From NCBI GenBank assembly GCA_948435975.1, contig CAOJHG010000198.1:1-5020 (forward strand): 5,020 bases of DNA, written 5' to 3'. Positions 1-4,061 of the stretch are shown here, piece after piece (within the stretch, counting starts at the first letter, position 1; each line of letters begins with the position of its first letter). The translations under genes were made by a program, and so were the position numbers. This DNA is from an uncultured Oscillibacter sp. Its GTDB lineage: Bacteria; Bacillota; Clostridia; Oscillospirales; Oscillospiraceae. A model generated the notes under the pieces. It saw nothing but the letters and a program-made list of their open reading frames with translations. It was not told the DNA's origin and made no database searches.

Positions 1-1
1 A

Positions 2-82
2 TCTCTTGAGGCTTTGTGGAGCCAGAGAGACCTACAAAGGTATAGCAGGGCAAAGGCGGCATATGGAAATAAATCCCTGTAG
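2..82 (+). CDS. Possible C-terminal tail of an upstream gene (partial)
   Basis: A frame open from the left edge ends at TAG (80-82) and would give about 26 residues, ending AKAAYGNKSL. No domain can be recognised. A second frame (from base 3) is also open to about 105, so openness alone is weak evidence. The composition (charged and polar, R/K/Q rich) could be a real C-terminus. It could equally be chance or decayed sequence next to the tRNA-Val gene. The true extent lies outside the window. Confidence 0.2.
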   Translation, partial: SLEALWSQRDLQRYSRAKAAYGNKSL

Positions 83-105
83 ACTTCTAAGAAACACAGT
101 ATAAT
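77..105 (+). promoter_or_regulatory. Possible promoter of the small ORF pair
   Basis: A perfect -10 hexamer TATAAT (100-105) lies 17 bp after a poor -35 (CTGTAG, 77-82). It sits about 25 bp upstream of a strong ribosome binding site at 131-136. The surroundings are AT-rich, so a chance TATAAT is possible. Confidence 0.35.
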
Positions 106-143
106 TTAATTGCTCTGAATCACAAAATAAAGGAGGATGCCTT

Positions 144-233
144 ATGGAAAAGAAATCCAAAAAGAAATATAGCTGTCTTACACAAGCCATTCTCATGCCT
201 GACGGCAGCCGGAACTGGACGAAAAAGTTATGA
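144..233 (+). CDS. Small hypothetical protein, 29 aa, possibly a gene remnant
   Basis: ATG at 144 is preceded by AGGAGG (131-136) at a 7-nt gap, which is an excellent initiation site. The ORF gives a lysine-rich N-terminus (MEKKSKKKYSCL) followed by TQAILMPDGSRNWTKKL and stops at TGA 231-233. No signal peptide, membrane segment or known domain is visible. The good ribosome binding site with a very short product suggests a truncated or frameshifted gene, though a genuine micro-protein cannot be excluded. Its stop overlaps the next start as ATGA, so the two pieces may once have been one reading frame or are translationally coupled. I do not recognise the family. Confidence 0.4.
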   Translation: MEKKSKKKYSCLTQAILMPDGSRNWTKKL

Positions 234-301
234 AGGTGCAGATTATTGTCAAAACTGGAGCAGATGTTTGCAGCGAGAAAACCTTTGCTTACTTCTCCTA
301 G
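230..301 (+). CDS. Second small ORF, 23 aa, coupled to the preceding one
   Basis: It starts with ATG at 230, overlapping the upstream stop by ATGA, and ends at TAG 299-301. The product is about 23 residues (MKVQIIVKTGADVCSEKTFAYFS). There is no ribosome binding site of its own, so expression would depend on coupling. It may be the continuation of a frameshifted gene rather than a separate one. No function can be assigned. It ends just before the tRNA-Val terminator. Confidence 0.25.
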   Translation: MKVQIIVKTGADVCSEKTFAYFS

Positions 302-308
302 ATGAAGA

Positions 309-353
309 TAAAAAGAAAAATTCCCTCAAAGCCTTGCGGCTCTAAGGGAATTC
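309..353 (-). terminator. Rho-independent terminator of tRNA-Val
   Basis: Read on the minus strand, AATTCCCT and AGGGAATT arms plus an inner AGAGCC/GGCTTT pairing close on a GCAA loop (stem 319-352). They are followed by a T-rich run (complement of 309-320). It sits immediately after the tRNA 3' end and so ends its transcript. Confidence 0.85.
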
Positions 354-355
354 TT

Positions 356-432
356 TGGTGGACGATACAGGACTCGAACCTGTGACCCCCTGCACGTCAA
401 GCAGGTGCTCTAGCCAGCTGAGCTAATCGTCC
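356..432 (-). tRNA. tRNA-Val (anticodon GAC)
   Basis: The minus strand folds as a complete 77-nt class I tRNA. The acceptor arm GGACGAT (5' end at 432) pairs with ATCGTCC. Discriminator A and an encoded CCA follow at 359-356. The D-arm has AGCTCAG...CTAGAGC, the T-arm has GGTTCGAGTCC, and the anticodon stem CCTGC/GCAGG encloses loop TTGACGT. The anticodon GAC reads GUC/GUU valine codons. It has its own promoter and terminator, so it is a single-gene unit. Its 3' end faces the small ORFs on the left, the usual side for integrase attachment sites. Confidence 0.97.
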
Positions 433-448
433 AAAACGGAACAAATAT

Positions 449-477
449 AAGATACACGATGCTGCTGGATTTGTCAA
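449..477 (-). promoter_or_regulatory. tRNA-Val promoter
   Basis: On the minus strand a perfect -35 TTGACA (477-472) is separated by exactly 17 bp from -10 TATCTT (454-449). Transcription would start near 442, about 10 nt before the mature tRNA 5' end. This is a strong housekeeping-sigma promoter. Confidence 0.9.
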
Positions 478-485
478 GCCCTTTC

Positions 486-514
486 TTGCGTTTTTCTGAA
501 ATTTCTGCTATACT
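486..514 (+). promoter_or_regulatory. Promoter of the SDR gene
   Basis: An extended -10, TGC-TATACT (506-514), lies 17 bp after a weak -35, TTGCGT (486-491). Transcription would start near 521, giving a leader of about 25 nt before the ATG at 546. The -35 boxes of this promoter and the divergent tRNA-Val promoter are only 8 bp apart. Confidence 0.7.
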
Positions 515-545
515 GCCTCCAAATCATCAAAAGGAGCTGGTCAAT

Positions 546-1280
546 ATGCGTCCAACCGCGCTGGTTACTGGAGCGTCCCGAGGCATTGGCCGGGCCATCG
601 CCGGGATTCTGGCGCAAAAAGGCTGGCCCGTCTGCATCAATTATCTGGAACACCACGATGCCGCCAAAGACCTGGCACGCCGTCTCCAGGACCAGGGCCG
701 GGAAGCCATGATATACCAGGCGGATGTTGCGGACGAAAAAGCCGTAGCCGCCATGGTCCAAAGCGTTCAGGAGACCTTAGGCCCTGTGGAGCTGCTGGTG
801 AACAATGCCGGAATTTCCCATCAGGGCCTGTTCCAAGATACCGAAAGCGCCCTCTGGAACCGCATTCTTGCCGTGAACCTCACCGGGGCCAGAAACGCTG
901 TGCAAGCCGTCCTGCCCCACATGCTGGAGGAAAAACGGGGCTGCATCGTCAATATCTCCTCAATCTGGGGACTCCGGGGCGCAAGCTGTGAGGTCGCCTA
1001 CGCCTGCTCCAAAGCTGCGCTCATCGGCCTCACCCGCTCCCTGGCAATGGAATTAGCGCCCTCGGGCATTCGGGTGAACTGCGTGGCTCCCGGCTGCATT
1101 GAGACCGACATGGTCCGCGTTCTGGGGGAGGAAACACAGGCGGCGCTGGTAGAGGAAACCCCCCTGGGACGCCTGGGAACGCCGGAGGACATTGCCCATG
1201 CGGTTTCCTTTTTCGCCTCGGAGAAAGCGTCCTTCCTCACAGGGCAGGTTCTGACTGTAGATGGCGGATTTATCGGATAG
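546..1280 (+). CDS. SDR-family oxidoreductase, FabG-like; probable EF-P 5-aminopentanone reductase (YmfI type)
   Basis: This is a 244-residue classical short-chain dehydrogenase, the normal size for FabG-like enzymes. Visible motifs are the Rossmann TGASRGIG (8-15), NNAG (86-89), Asn111, and catalytic Ser139, Tyr152 and Lys156. The C-terminal VDGG is also present. NAD(P)H-dependent carbonyl reduction in the cytoplasm follows from the family. The SSIWG..GASCEV segment (138-150) resembles, from memory, YmfI proteins, which reduce 5-aminopentanone on elongation factor P. FabG (3-oxoacyl-ACP reductase) is the alternative, but no fatty-acid genes are nearby. The start at 546 is chosen because AAGGAG (531-536) precedes it at a 9-nt gap. 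An upstream in-frame ATG at 459 would begin before the mapped promoter. It is transcribed alone. Confidence 0.9.
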   Translation: MRPTALVTGASRGIGRAIAGILAQKGWPVCINYLEHHDAAKDLARRLQDQGREAMIYQADVADEKAVAAMVQSVQETLGPVELLVNNAGISHQGLFQDTESALWNRILAVNLTGARNAVQAVLPHMLEEKRGCIVNISSIWGLRGASCEVAYACSKAALIGLTRSLAMELAPSGIRVNCVAPGCIETDMVRVLGEETQAALVEETPLGRLGTPEDIAHAVSFFASEKASFLTGQVLTVDGGFIG

Positions 1281-1312
1281 ATTTCAAAAAATAGAATAAG
1301 CCTGGATAGGGT

Positions 1313-1339
1313 TTGGCACTATTTTACAAAGAGTGCTAA
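1313..1339. promoter_or_regulatory. CIRCE operator (HrcA binding site)
   Basis: The sequence is TTGGCACTA, a 9-bp spacer, then GAGTGCTAA. The right arm matches the CIRCE consensus (TTAGCACTC-N9-GAGTGCTAA) perfectly and the left arm matches 7 of 9. The spacer has exactly the canonical length. HrcA represses heat-shock genes by binding this element. Here it overlaps the -35 box, the spacer and the first bases of the -10 box, so repression by occlusion is expected. Confidence 0.93.
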
Positions 1340-1342
1340 TAT
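1313..1342 (+). promoter_or_regulatory. hsp20 promoter
   Basis: The -35 TTGGCA (1313-1318, five of six matches) and the extended -10 TGC-TAATAT (TAATAT at 1337-1342) are separated by 18 bp. The predicted start is near 1349, leaving a leader of about 97 nt. The promoter is almost entirely covered by the CIRCE operator. Confidence 0.8.
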
Positions 1343-1348
1343 TCACAA

Positions 1349-1445
1349 AATGTTCATGAACTCCCAGCGCCGGGGATGGTATCATGCCAATAGGGTGGCA
1401 CTCCACAGCGGAGCGCAGCCCAAGGAAGAAAAAGGAGTGATTGAC
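1349..1445 (+). other. hsp20 5' leader with possible Shine-Dalgarno-masking structure
   Basis: CACTCC (1399-1404) is perfectly complementary to GGAGTG (1434-1439), which contains the ribosome binding site. A competing hairpin, CTCC (1401-1404) with GGAG (1410-1413), extended past an A/C mismatch by two further pairs, uses the same anti-SD bases. Small heat-shock genes often carry RNA thermometers, but this one is only a pairing possibility and does not match a named class. Confidence 0.3.
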
Positions 1446-1865
1446 ATGTTTGGTAAAACGACTCCCTTGGCTCCCAGCGAAGATTACTTGTATGCTTTGT
1501 ATGATAACTTTGCCCATAATCTCCTCCACCACTCCGGCAGGCCCCTCCCCAATTTCCGGGCGGATATTGTGGATGAGGGCGATGCCTATGTTCTGGAGGC
1601 AGACCTCCCAGGCTTTAAGAAGGATCAAATCAAGCTGGAGCTGAAAGACCATACTCTGACGCTCAGCGCTGTCCGTCCCGCTGAGAGCCGGGGCCGCGGC
1701 ATTTATGTGCTTCAGGAGCGGAGGATGGACTCCTTCAGCCGGTCCTTCGAAATCAGCGGCACGGACGAGGAGAAAATCAGCGCCGCACTTGAGGACGGCG
1801 TCCTGCGGGTGACAATGCCTAAGCTCCAGCCCACCGGAACCGGCCGCCAGATCGCCATCCTGTAA
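1446..1865 (+). CDS. Small heat-shock protein, Hsp20/alpha-crystallin family
   Basis: This is a 139-residue cytoplasmic ATP-independent chaperone that would hold unfolding proteins in a refoldable state. An N-terminal arm (1-35) is followed by the alpha-crystallin domain (about 36-126). That domain includes ADLPGF (52-57) and the family signature AxLEDGVLxVxxPK (113-126). The C-terminal IxI oligomerisation motif is I136-A-I138. Length and order are typical of bacterial class A small heat-shock proteins. The start at 1446 has AAAGGAG (1431-1437) 8 nt upstream. The longer in-frame start at 1350 lies essentially at the predicted transcription start and lacks a ribosome binding site. A CIRCE operator over the promoter indicates HrcA control. 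The gene is monocistronic and ends at a strong hairpin. Confidence 0.96.
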   Translation: MFGKTTPLAPSEDYLYALYDNFAHNLLHHSGRPLPNFRADIVDEGDAYVLEADLPGFKKDQIKLELKDHTLTLSAVRPAESRGRGIYVLQERRMDSFSRSFEISGTDEEKISAALEDGVLRVTMPKLQPTGTGRQIAIL

Positions 1866-1898
1866 ATCTTCCATACATGACCTGAGCCAAGGGAACAA

Positions 1899-1940
1899 GG
1901 CCGCCTGTCAGACACAGCTTCTGGCAGGCGGCCCTTTCTA
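1899..1940 (+). terminator. Terminator between hsp20 and the convergent repressor gene
   Basis: A 13-bp GC-rich stem, GGCCGCCTGTCAG (1899-1911) with CTGGCAGGCGGCC (1921-1933), contains one G-U pair, has a 9-nt loop, and is followed by CTTTCTAT. The T-tract is modest but the stem is very stable. Lying 33 nt after hsp20 and 37 nt beyond the stop of the convergent repressor gene, it probably serves both directions. Confidence 0.8.
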
Positions 1941-1969
1941 TACTTCAAAGTGTCCAAGAAGATTCTTCC

Positions 1970-2719
1970 CTACTGCCCTGGCAGGGGCGGCGCACGTAAA
2001 ATCACCCGGCCAAAGCAGGCCAGACTTCGCCCGCTTCCGGCGGAAAGAACGACGTCCGCGTCGGCCCTGGCACGGTTCAGGGAAAAGAGGTATACGATTC
2101 CTGCTGGGTCCTTGTAATACTGCTTGCAGAGAATATCCCCATCTACGCAGAAAATGCCCACGTCTCCTACTTTCAGAGGGTCCCGGTTTACATAGACGAC
2201 GGAACCATCCGCAATATAGGGAACCATGGAGTCTCCCTGGATGCGCACGGCAAATTCCGCCCCTGGAGGCACGCCGTCTTCTACAGGGATGTAATCGAAG
2301 TCCTCTCCGAAAGCTGGAGCCGCATAACCCGCTGCCGCAGGGCTGCGGTACAGGGGGATTACCCGGGGTTCCGCCGGTCCGCTGGAGGTTTCCGCTTCAT
2401 CCTGGCAGGCCCGCAGAGCGCCGATCATGGAGCGCACCGTTTCCCGCCCCAGGTGGGACAGCTCCCGGTAGTCCTCCAGCAGCTTCCGTTCGCTTTGGGC
2501 GAGGACCTTTCCGCCGCCTATGAAGCTGTCCTGGAAGAGCGTGTTTGGGTCGGTCTCCAGGCAGTCGAAGAGGCGGAGCATGATTTCCCGTTTGGGGAAG
2601 CTGACGTCGTTTTCGTAGTTGCTGATGGCGGATGGGGAGATTCCCAACTGAGCAGCCAGGGCGTCCCGAGAGATGCCCAGCTCTTCCCTGCGGACCCGGA
2701 TGCGCTCTCCAAAGGTCAT
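1970..2719 (-). CDS. LexA/CI-like autocleaving transcriptional repressor (XRE HTH + peptidase S24)
   Basis: This 249-residue protein has two domains. Residues 2-57 form an XRE/Cro-CI helix-turn-helix (core DALAAQLGISPSAISNYEN). A linker rich in A, S and E follows. Residues about 120-245 form a LexA-like S24 domain with the nucleophile in GDSM (Ser164) and the general-base lysine in GDILCKQ (Lys199). The probable self-cleavage site is Ala130-Gly131. Family knowledge: such repressors bind palindromic operators as dimers and cleave themselves when RecA filaments form. The start at ATG 2719 is preferred because GGAAG is 8 nt upstream. A GTG at 2728 lies in frame but directly abuts that site. It has its own promoter and two candidate operators upstream. 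No phage structural genes are visible, so it may be a chromosomal stress regulator. It is not canonical LexA, which has a winged helix. Confidence 0.93.
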   Translation of the reverse strand: MTFGERIRVRREELGISRDALAAQLGISPSAISNYENDVSFPKREIMLRLFDCLETDPNTLFQDSFIGGGKVLAQSERKLLEDYRELSHLGRETVRSMIGALRACQDEAETSSGPAEPRVIPLYRSPAAAGYAAPAFGEDFDYIPVEDGVPPGAEFAVRIQGDSMVPYIADGSVVYVNRDPLKVGDVGIFCVDGDILCKQYYKDPAGIVYLFSLNRARADADVVLSAGSGRSLACFGRVILRAPPLPGQ

Positions 2720-2787
2720 AGCAGCCACTTCCTTTTCTCATTTTTCCAGGGGATTACGGGACAAAGAGCGTGTGTTCCGTTTTTCCT

Positions 2788-2816
2788 ATCATAGCGGATT
2801 TTCCAGCCAGTGTCAA
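2788..2816 (-). promoter_or_regulatory. Repressor gene promoter
   Basis: On the minus strand a perfect TTGACA (2816-2811), a 17-bp spacer and TATGAT (2793-2788) form a near-consensus promoter. The start would be near 2781, about 62 nt before the ATG. The palindrome at 2825-2837 is 8 bp upstream of the -35 box, which suggests autoregulation. Confidence 0.88.
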
Positions 2817-2824
2817 CCAAATTT

Positions 2825-2837
2825 ACAAGAATCTTGT
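2825..2837. promoter_or_regulatory. Candidate operator 1 of the LexA-like repressor
   Basis: A perfect 13-bp palindrome, ACAAGA-A-TCTTGT, has outer TT/AA arms that extend the symmetry (2822-2840). It lies between the two divergent promoters. It is near -50 relative to the repressor start and just upstream of the -35 box of the plus-strand promoter. Assignment to the adjacent repressor is inferred from position and from the identical second copy. Confidence 0.75.
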
Positions 2838-2846
2838 GAAAACCTC

Positions 2847-2875
2847 TTGACACAACAAGTTTATTGTGCTATCTT
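2847..2875 (+). promoter_or_regulatory. Strong divergent promoter with no adjacent gene
   Basis: A perfect -35 TTGACA (2847-2852), a 17-bp spacer, and an extended -10 TGC-TATCTT (hexamer 2870-2875) form a strong promoter with a start near 2882. Palindromes flank it upstream (2825-2837) and just after the start (2886-2898). No ORF with a ribosome binding site follows closely. Transcription would run antisense through the tRNA-Tyr and tRNA-Thr genes towards the cassette at 3294. Confidence 0.75.
2851..2868. repeat. Inverted repeat inside the orphan promoter spacer
   Basis: CACAA (2851-2855) and TTGTG (2864-2868) form an inverted repeat with an 8-bp centre, filling the -35/-10 spacer. The ACAA/TTGT half-sites resemble the flanking 13-bp palindromes but the spacing differs. 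It may be a weaker site for the same or another regulator. Confidence 0.4.
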
Positions 2876-2885
2876 AATATTGTTG

Positions 2886-2898
2886 ACAAGATTCTTGT
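2886..2898. promoter_or_regulatory. Candidate operator 2 of the LexA-like repressor
   Basis: ACAAGA-T-TCTTGT is a perfect 13-bp palindrome and the exact reverse complement of operator 1. The two centres are 61 bp apart. It lies at about +5 to +17 of the plus-strand promoter, where a bound dimer would block transcription start or escape. Confidence 0.75.
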
Positions 2899-2916
2899 GA
2901 GTTTGTATTCTGCTCG

Positions 2917-2966
2917 GGAAGAAAAGGAAGAAGTGCCAAGATAGTGGATACCTTAGCACTTCTTCC
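2917..2966 (-). terminator. Terminator of the tRNA-Thr-Tyr operon
   Basis: On the minus strand, GGAAGAAGTGC (2966-2956) pairs perfectly with GCACTTCTTCC (2936-2926). The stem continues inward as TAAGGTA/TATCTTG with wobbles around a TCCAC loop, giving about 18 bp in all. TTTTCTT follows. The hairpin begins 2 nt after the tRNA-Tyr CCA end. There is no T-run on the plus side, so it works for the minus strand. Confidence 0.9.
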
Positions 2967-2967
2967 A

Positions 2968-3052
2968 TGGTGGGGGAAGGTGGATTCGAACCACCGAAGT
3001 CGAAGACAACAGATTTACAGTCTGCCCCATTTGACCGCTCTGGAATTCCCCC
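2968..3052 (-). tRNA. tRNA-Tyr (anticodon GTA)
   Basis: This is a class II tRNA of 85 nt including the encoded CCA (2970-2968). The acceptor GGGGGAA/TTCCCCC carries discriminator A. The anticodon loop CTGTAAA gives GTA. A long variable arm (GTCTTCGACTTC region) is typical of bacterial tRNA-Tyr, and the T-arm reads GGTTCGAATCC. It is the second gene of a two-tRNA operon, 12 nt after tRNA-Thr, and is followed directly by a terminator. Confidence 0.97.
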
Positions 3053-3064
3053 ATATGAAGTTTT

Positions 3065-3140
3065 TGGAGCTGGTGGACGGACTCGAACCCCCGGCCTGCT
3101 GATTACAAATCAGCTGCTCTACCAACTGAGCTACACCAGC
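3065..3140 (-). tRNA. tRNA-Thr (anticodon TGT)
   Basis: This is a 76-nt class I tRNA including an encoded CCA. The acceptor GCTGGTG pairs with CACCAGC and carries discriminator T. The D-arm has TAGCTCAGTTGGTAGAGC, the anticodon stem GCTGA/TCAGC encloses loop TTTGTAA (anticodon TGT), and the T-arm reads GGTTCGAGTCC. It is the first gene of the tRNA operon, about 13 nt from the predicted transcription start. Confidence 0.97.
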
Positions 3141-3159
3141 AGTTCCAACAGCAGTGTTT

Positions 3160-3216
3160 ATTTTAGCAGACCCTTCCCATTTTGTCAACAACTATTTTTT
3201 CTTTTTTTATTTTTTG
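3160..3216 (-). promoter_or_regulatory. tRNA-Thr-Tyr operon promoter with upstream A-tracts
   Basis: On the minus strand TTGACA (3188-3183), a 17-bp spacer and the extended -10 TGC-TAAAAT (hexamer 3165-3160) form a near-perfect promoter. Immediately upstream of the -35 box, 3192-3216 is almost pure A-tract on this strand. This is the arrangement of an UP element bound by the RNA polymerase alpha subunit, as is usual for strong stable-RNA promoters. Confidence 0.88.
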
Positions 3217-3293
3217 TGCCTGGTCCGCTTTTGGTTCCTTGATAAGCTGGGAACTCTCCGCGGATTGGAGCCTCATAGAAGGAGGAATGTTTG

Positions 3294-3491
3294 ATGTCCA
3301 GACCAGCACTGCGCATCCGCCGTTTGGAACGGTGGGTTCTGCGCTGTACGCTCTGCGGGCGGGAAATCGTGGAAGGAGAGGAATACTGGGCCTGCAACGG
3401 AAACCGGGTTTGTACGGAGTGCCTGCCAGAGTTTGCCCGGCAGGAGCTGGCCCCCTATCAAGAGCTTCGGGGAAAGGAATTGGAGCTATGA
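3294..3491 (+). CDS. Small five-cysteine putative zinc-binding protein, 65 aa
   Basis: The product has a basic N-terminus (SRPALRIRRLERWVLRC), then CxxC (Cys18, Cys21), Cys34, CxxC (Cys40, Cys43), then a charged helix (LPEFARQELAPYQELRGKELEL). Paired CxxC knuckles suggest a structural zinc site of the ribbon or treble-clef kind. No enzyme motif is present. The start at ATG 3294 follows GGAGG (3281-3285) at 8 nt; a TTG at 3291 lies in frame but is too near. Its stop overlaps the next start as ATGA, so the two are translationally coupled. It is the first gene of a three-gene cassette. I do not recognise a named family. Nucleic-acid or protein binding would be typical of such a module, but this is inference. 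Confidence 0.8.
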   Translation: MSRPALRIRRLERWVLRCTLCGREIVEGEEYWACNGNRVCTECLPEFARQELAPYQELRGKELEL

Positions 3492-3721
3492 CGCTTTTGG
3501 AAATGTCCATAACATATCTGGACAGCGCGGCGGCGATTCATGGCCGGATTGCAGAGCTGCGGGCGGCGGTGAAGCGAACGGAGGACCCGGACACGGCCTT
3601 TCGCCTCCAGTGCCGCATTGACGCGCTGATGCCCCTGTGGAGGGAAAACCGGGAACTGGCGGCGCTGACGGCACACTACTATGATAGGAGTTACCATAAG
3701 CATGAGAAATACACGCTTTGA
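3488..3721 (+). CDS. Small helical hypothetical protein, 77 aa
   Basis: It starts at the ATGA overlap (3488) with the upstream gene, and GGAAAGGAA just before it may add a weak ribosome binding site. The protein looks fully helical. The first half (SITYLDSAAAIHGRIAELRAAVKRTED) and second half (DTAFRLQCRIDALMPLWRENRELAALTAHYY) each have heptad-like hydrophobic spacing, so a two-helix hairpin is likely. The C-terminus, YYDRSYHKHEKYTL, is aromatic and basic. There is no signal peptide or membrane segment. It overlaps the following sigma-4-like gene by 20 nt. Position between a zinc-finger-like protein and a sigma-4-like protein suggests a partner of one of them, but no function is established. 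Confidence 0.78.
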   Translation: MTLLEMSITYLDSAAAIHGRIAELRAAVKRTEDPDTAFRLQCRIDALMPLWRENRELAALTAHYYDRSYHKHEKYTL

Positions 3722-3998
3722 CACCCGTTCCAGCGAGTGGATCGGAGATATGACGGTCTGGCTGCGGGAGAACGCCCCGGACAATGCCGAGCAAATGGAC
3801 CGCCTCCGAAGGAATCTGCGCCAGGCCAGAATCCAGGAATTGACGCCCCGCCAGCAGGAATTGCTGTCAATGTACTTTGACCAGGGAATGACGGTTCCTC
3901 AGATTGCCCGGGAACTGGGCGTGAACCGGTCCACGGTTTCCCGGACACTGAGGAGGGCGAAGGAGCGGCTTTACCGGTGCCTGCGGTACGCTTTGTAA
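3702..3998 (+). CDS. Sigma-70 region 4-like helix-turn-helix protein, 98 aa
   Basis: The N-terminal half (1-45) is helical and charged. Residues 47-92 form a typical sigma region 4 / LuxR-like helix-turn-helix: LTPRQQELLSMYFDQGMTVPQIARELGV, then recognition helix NRSTVSRTLRRAKERLYRCL. Region 2, which binds the -10 box and core polymerase, is absent. It is therefore not a complete sigma factor and would act as a DNA-binding regulator or work with a partner. The start at 3702 has ATAGGAG ending 11 nt upstream. ATG 3681 is the alternative and would add 7 residues. It is the last gene of the overlapping cassette. No clear terminator follows. Stand-alone region 4-like proteins are common near mobile elements and phage regions of clostridia, but no other such marker is visible here. 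Confidence 0.85.
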   Translation: MRNTRFDTRSSEWIGDMTVWLRENAPDNAEQMDRLRRNLRQARIQELTPRQQELLSMYFDQGMTVPQIARELGVNRSTVSRTLRRAKERLYRCLRYAL

Positions 3999-4061
3999 TA
4001 ATTTGGAACAGAACGGGGAAAGACGGCGGATAATTCGGTACTTTCGCACAGGGCTTTCCTC

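Noticed and set aside
459..545. 29-residue N-terminal extension of the SDR
   Set aside because: It would start upstream of the extended -10 promoter and overlap the tRNA-Val promoter. The Rossmann motif sits correctly with the start at 546, which has its own ribosome binding site.
1284..1898. Minus-strand 204-aa ORF opposite hsp20
   Set aside because: It is antisense to a clear alpha-crystallin gene and covers its promoter. It has no domain signature.
2967..3242. Plus-strand ORF with GGFEPPKSKTTDLQSAP and TRTPGLLITNQLLYQLSYTSS
   Set aside because: It is the antisense translation of tRNA-Tyr and tRNA-Thr, a well-known type of spurious database protein. Both tRNAs are clear.
3182..3487. Long upstream extension of the 77-aa protein frame
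   Set aside because: It lies in another frame over the zinc-finger-like gene, and the ATGA-coupled start at 3488 is better supported.
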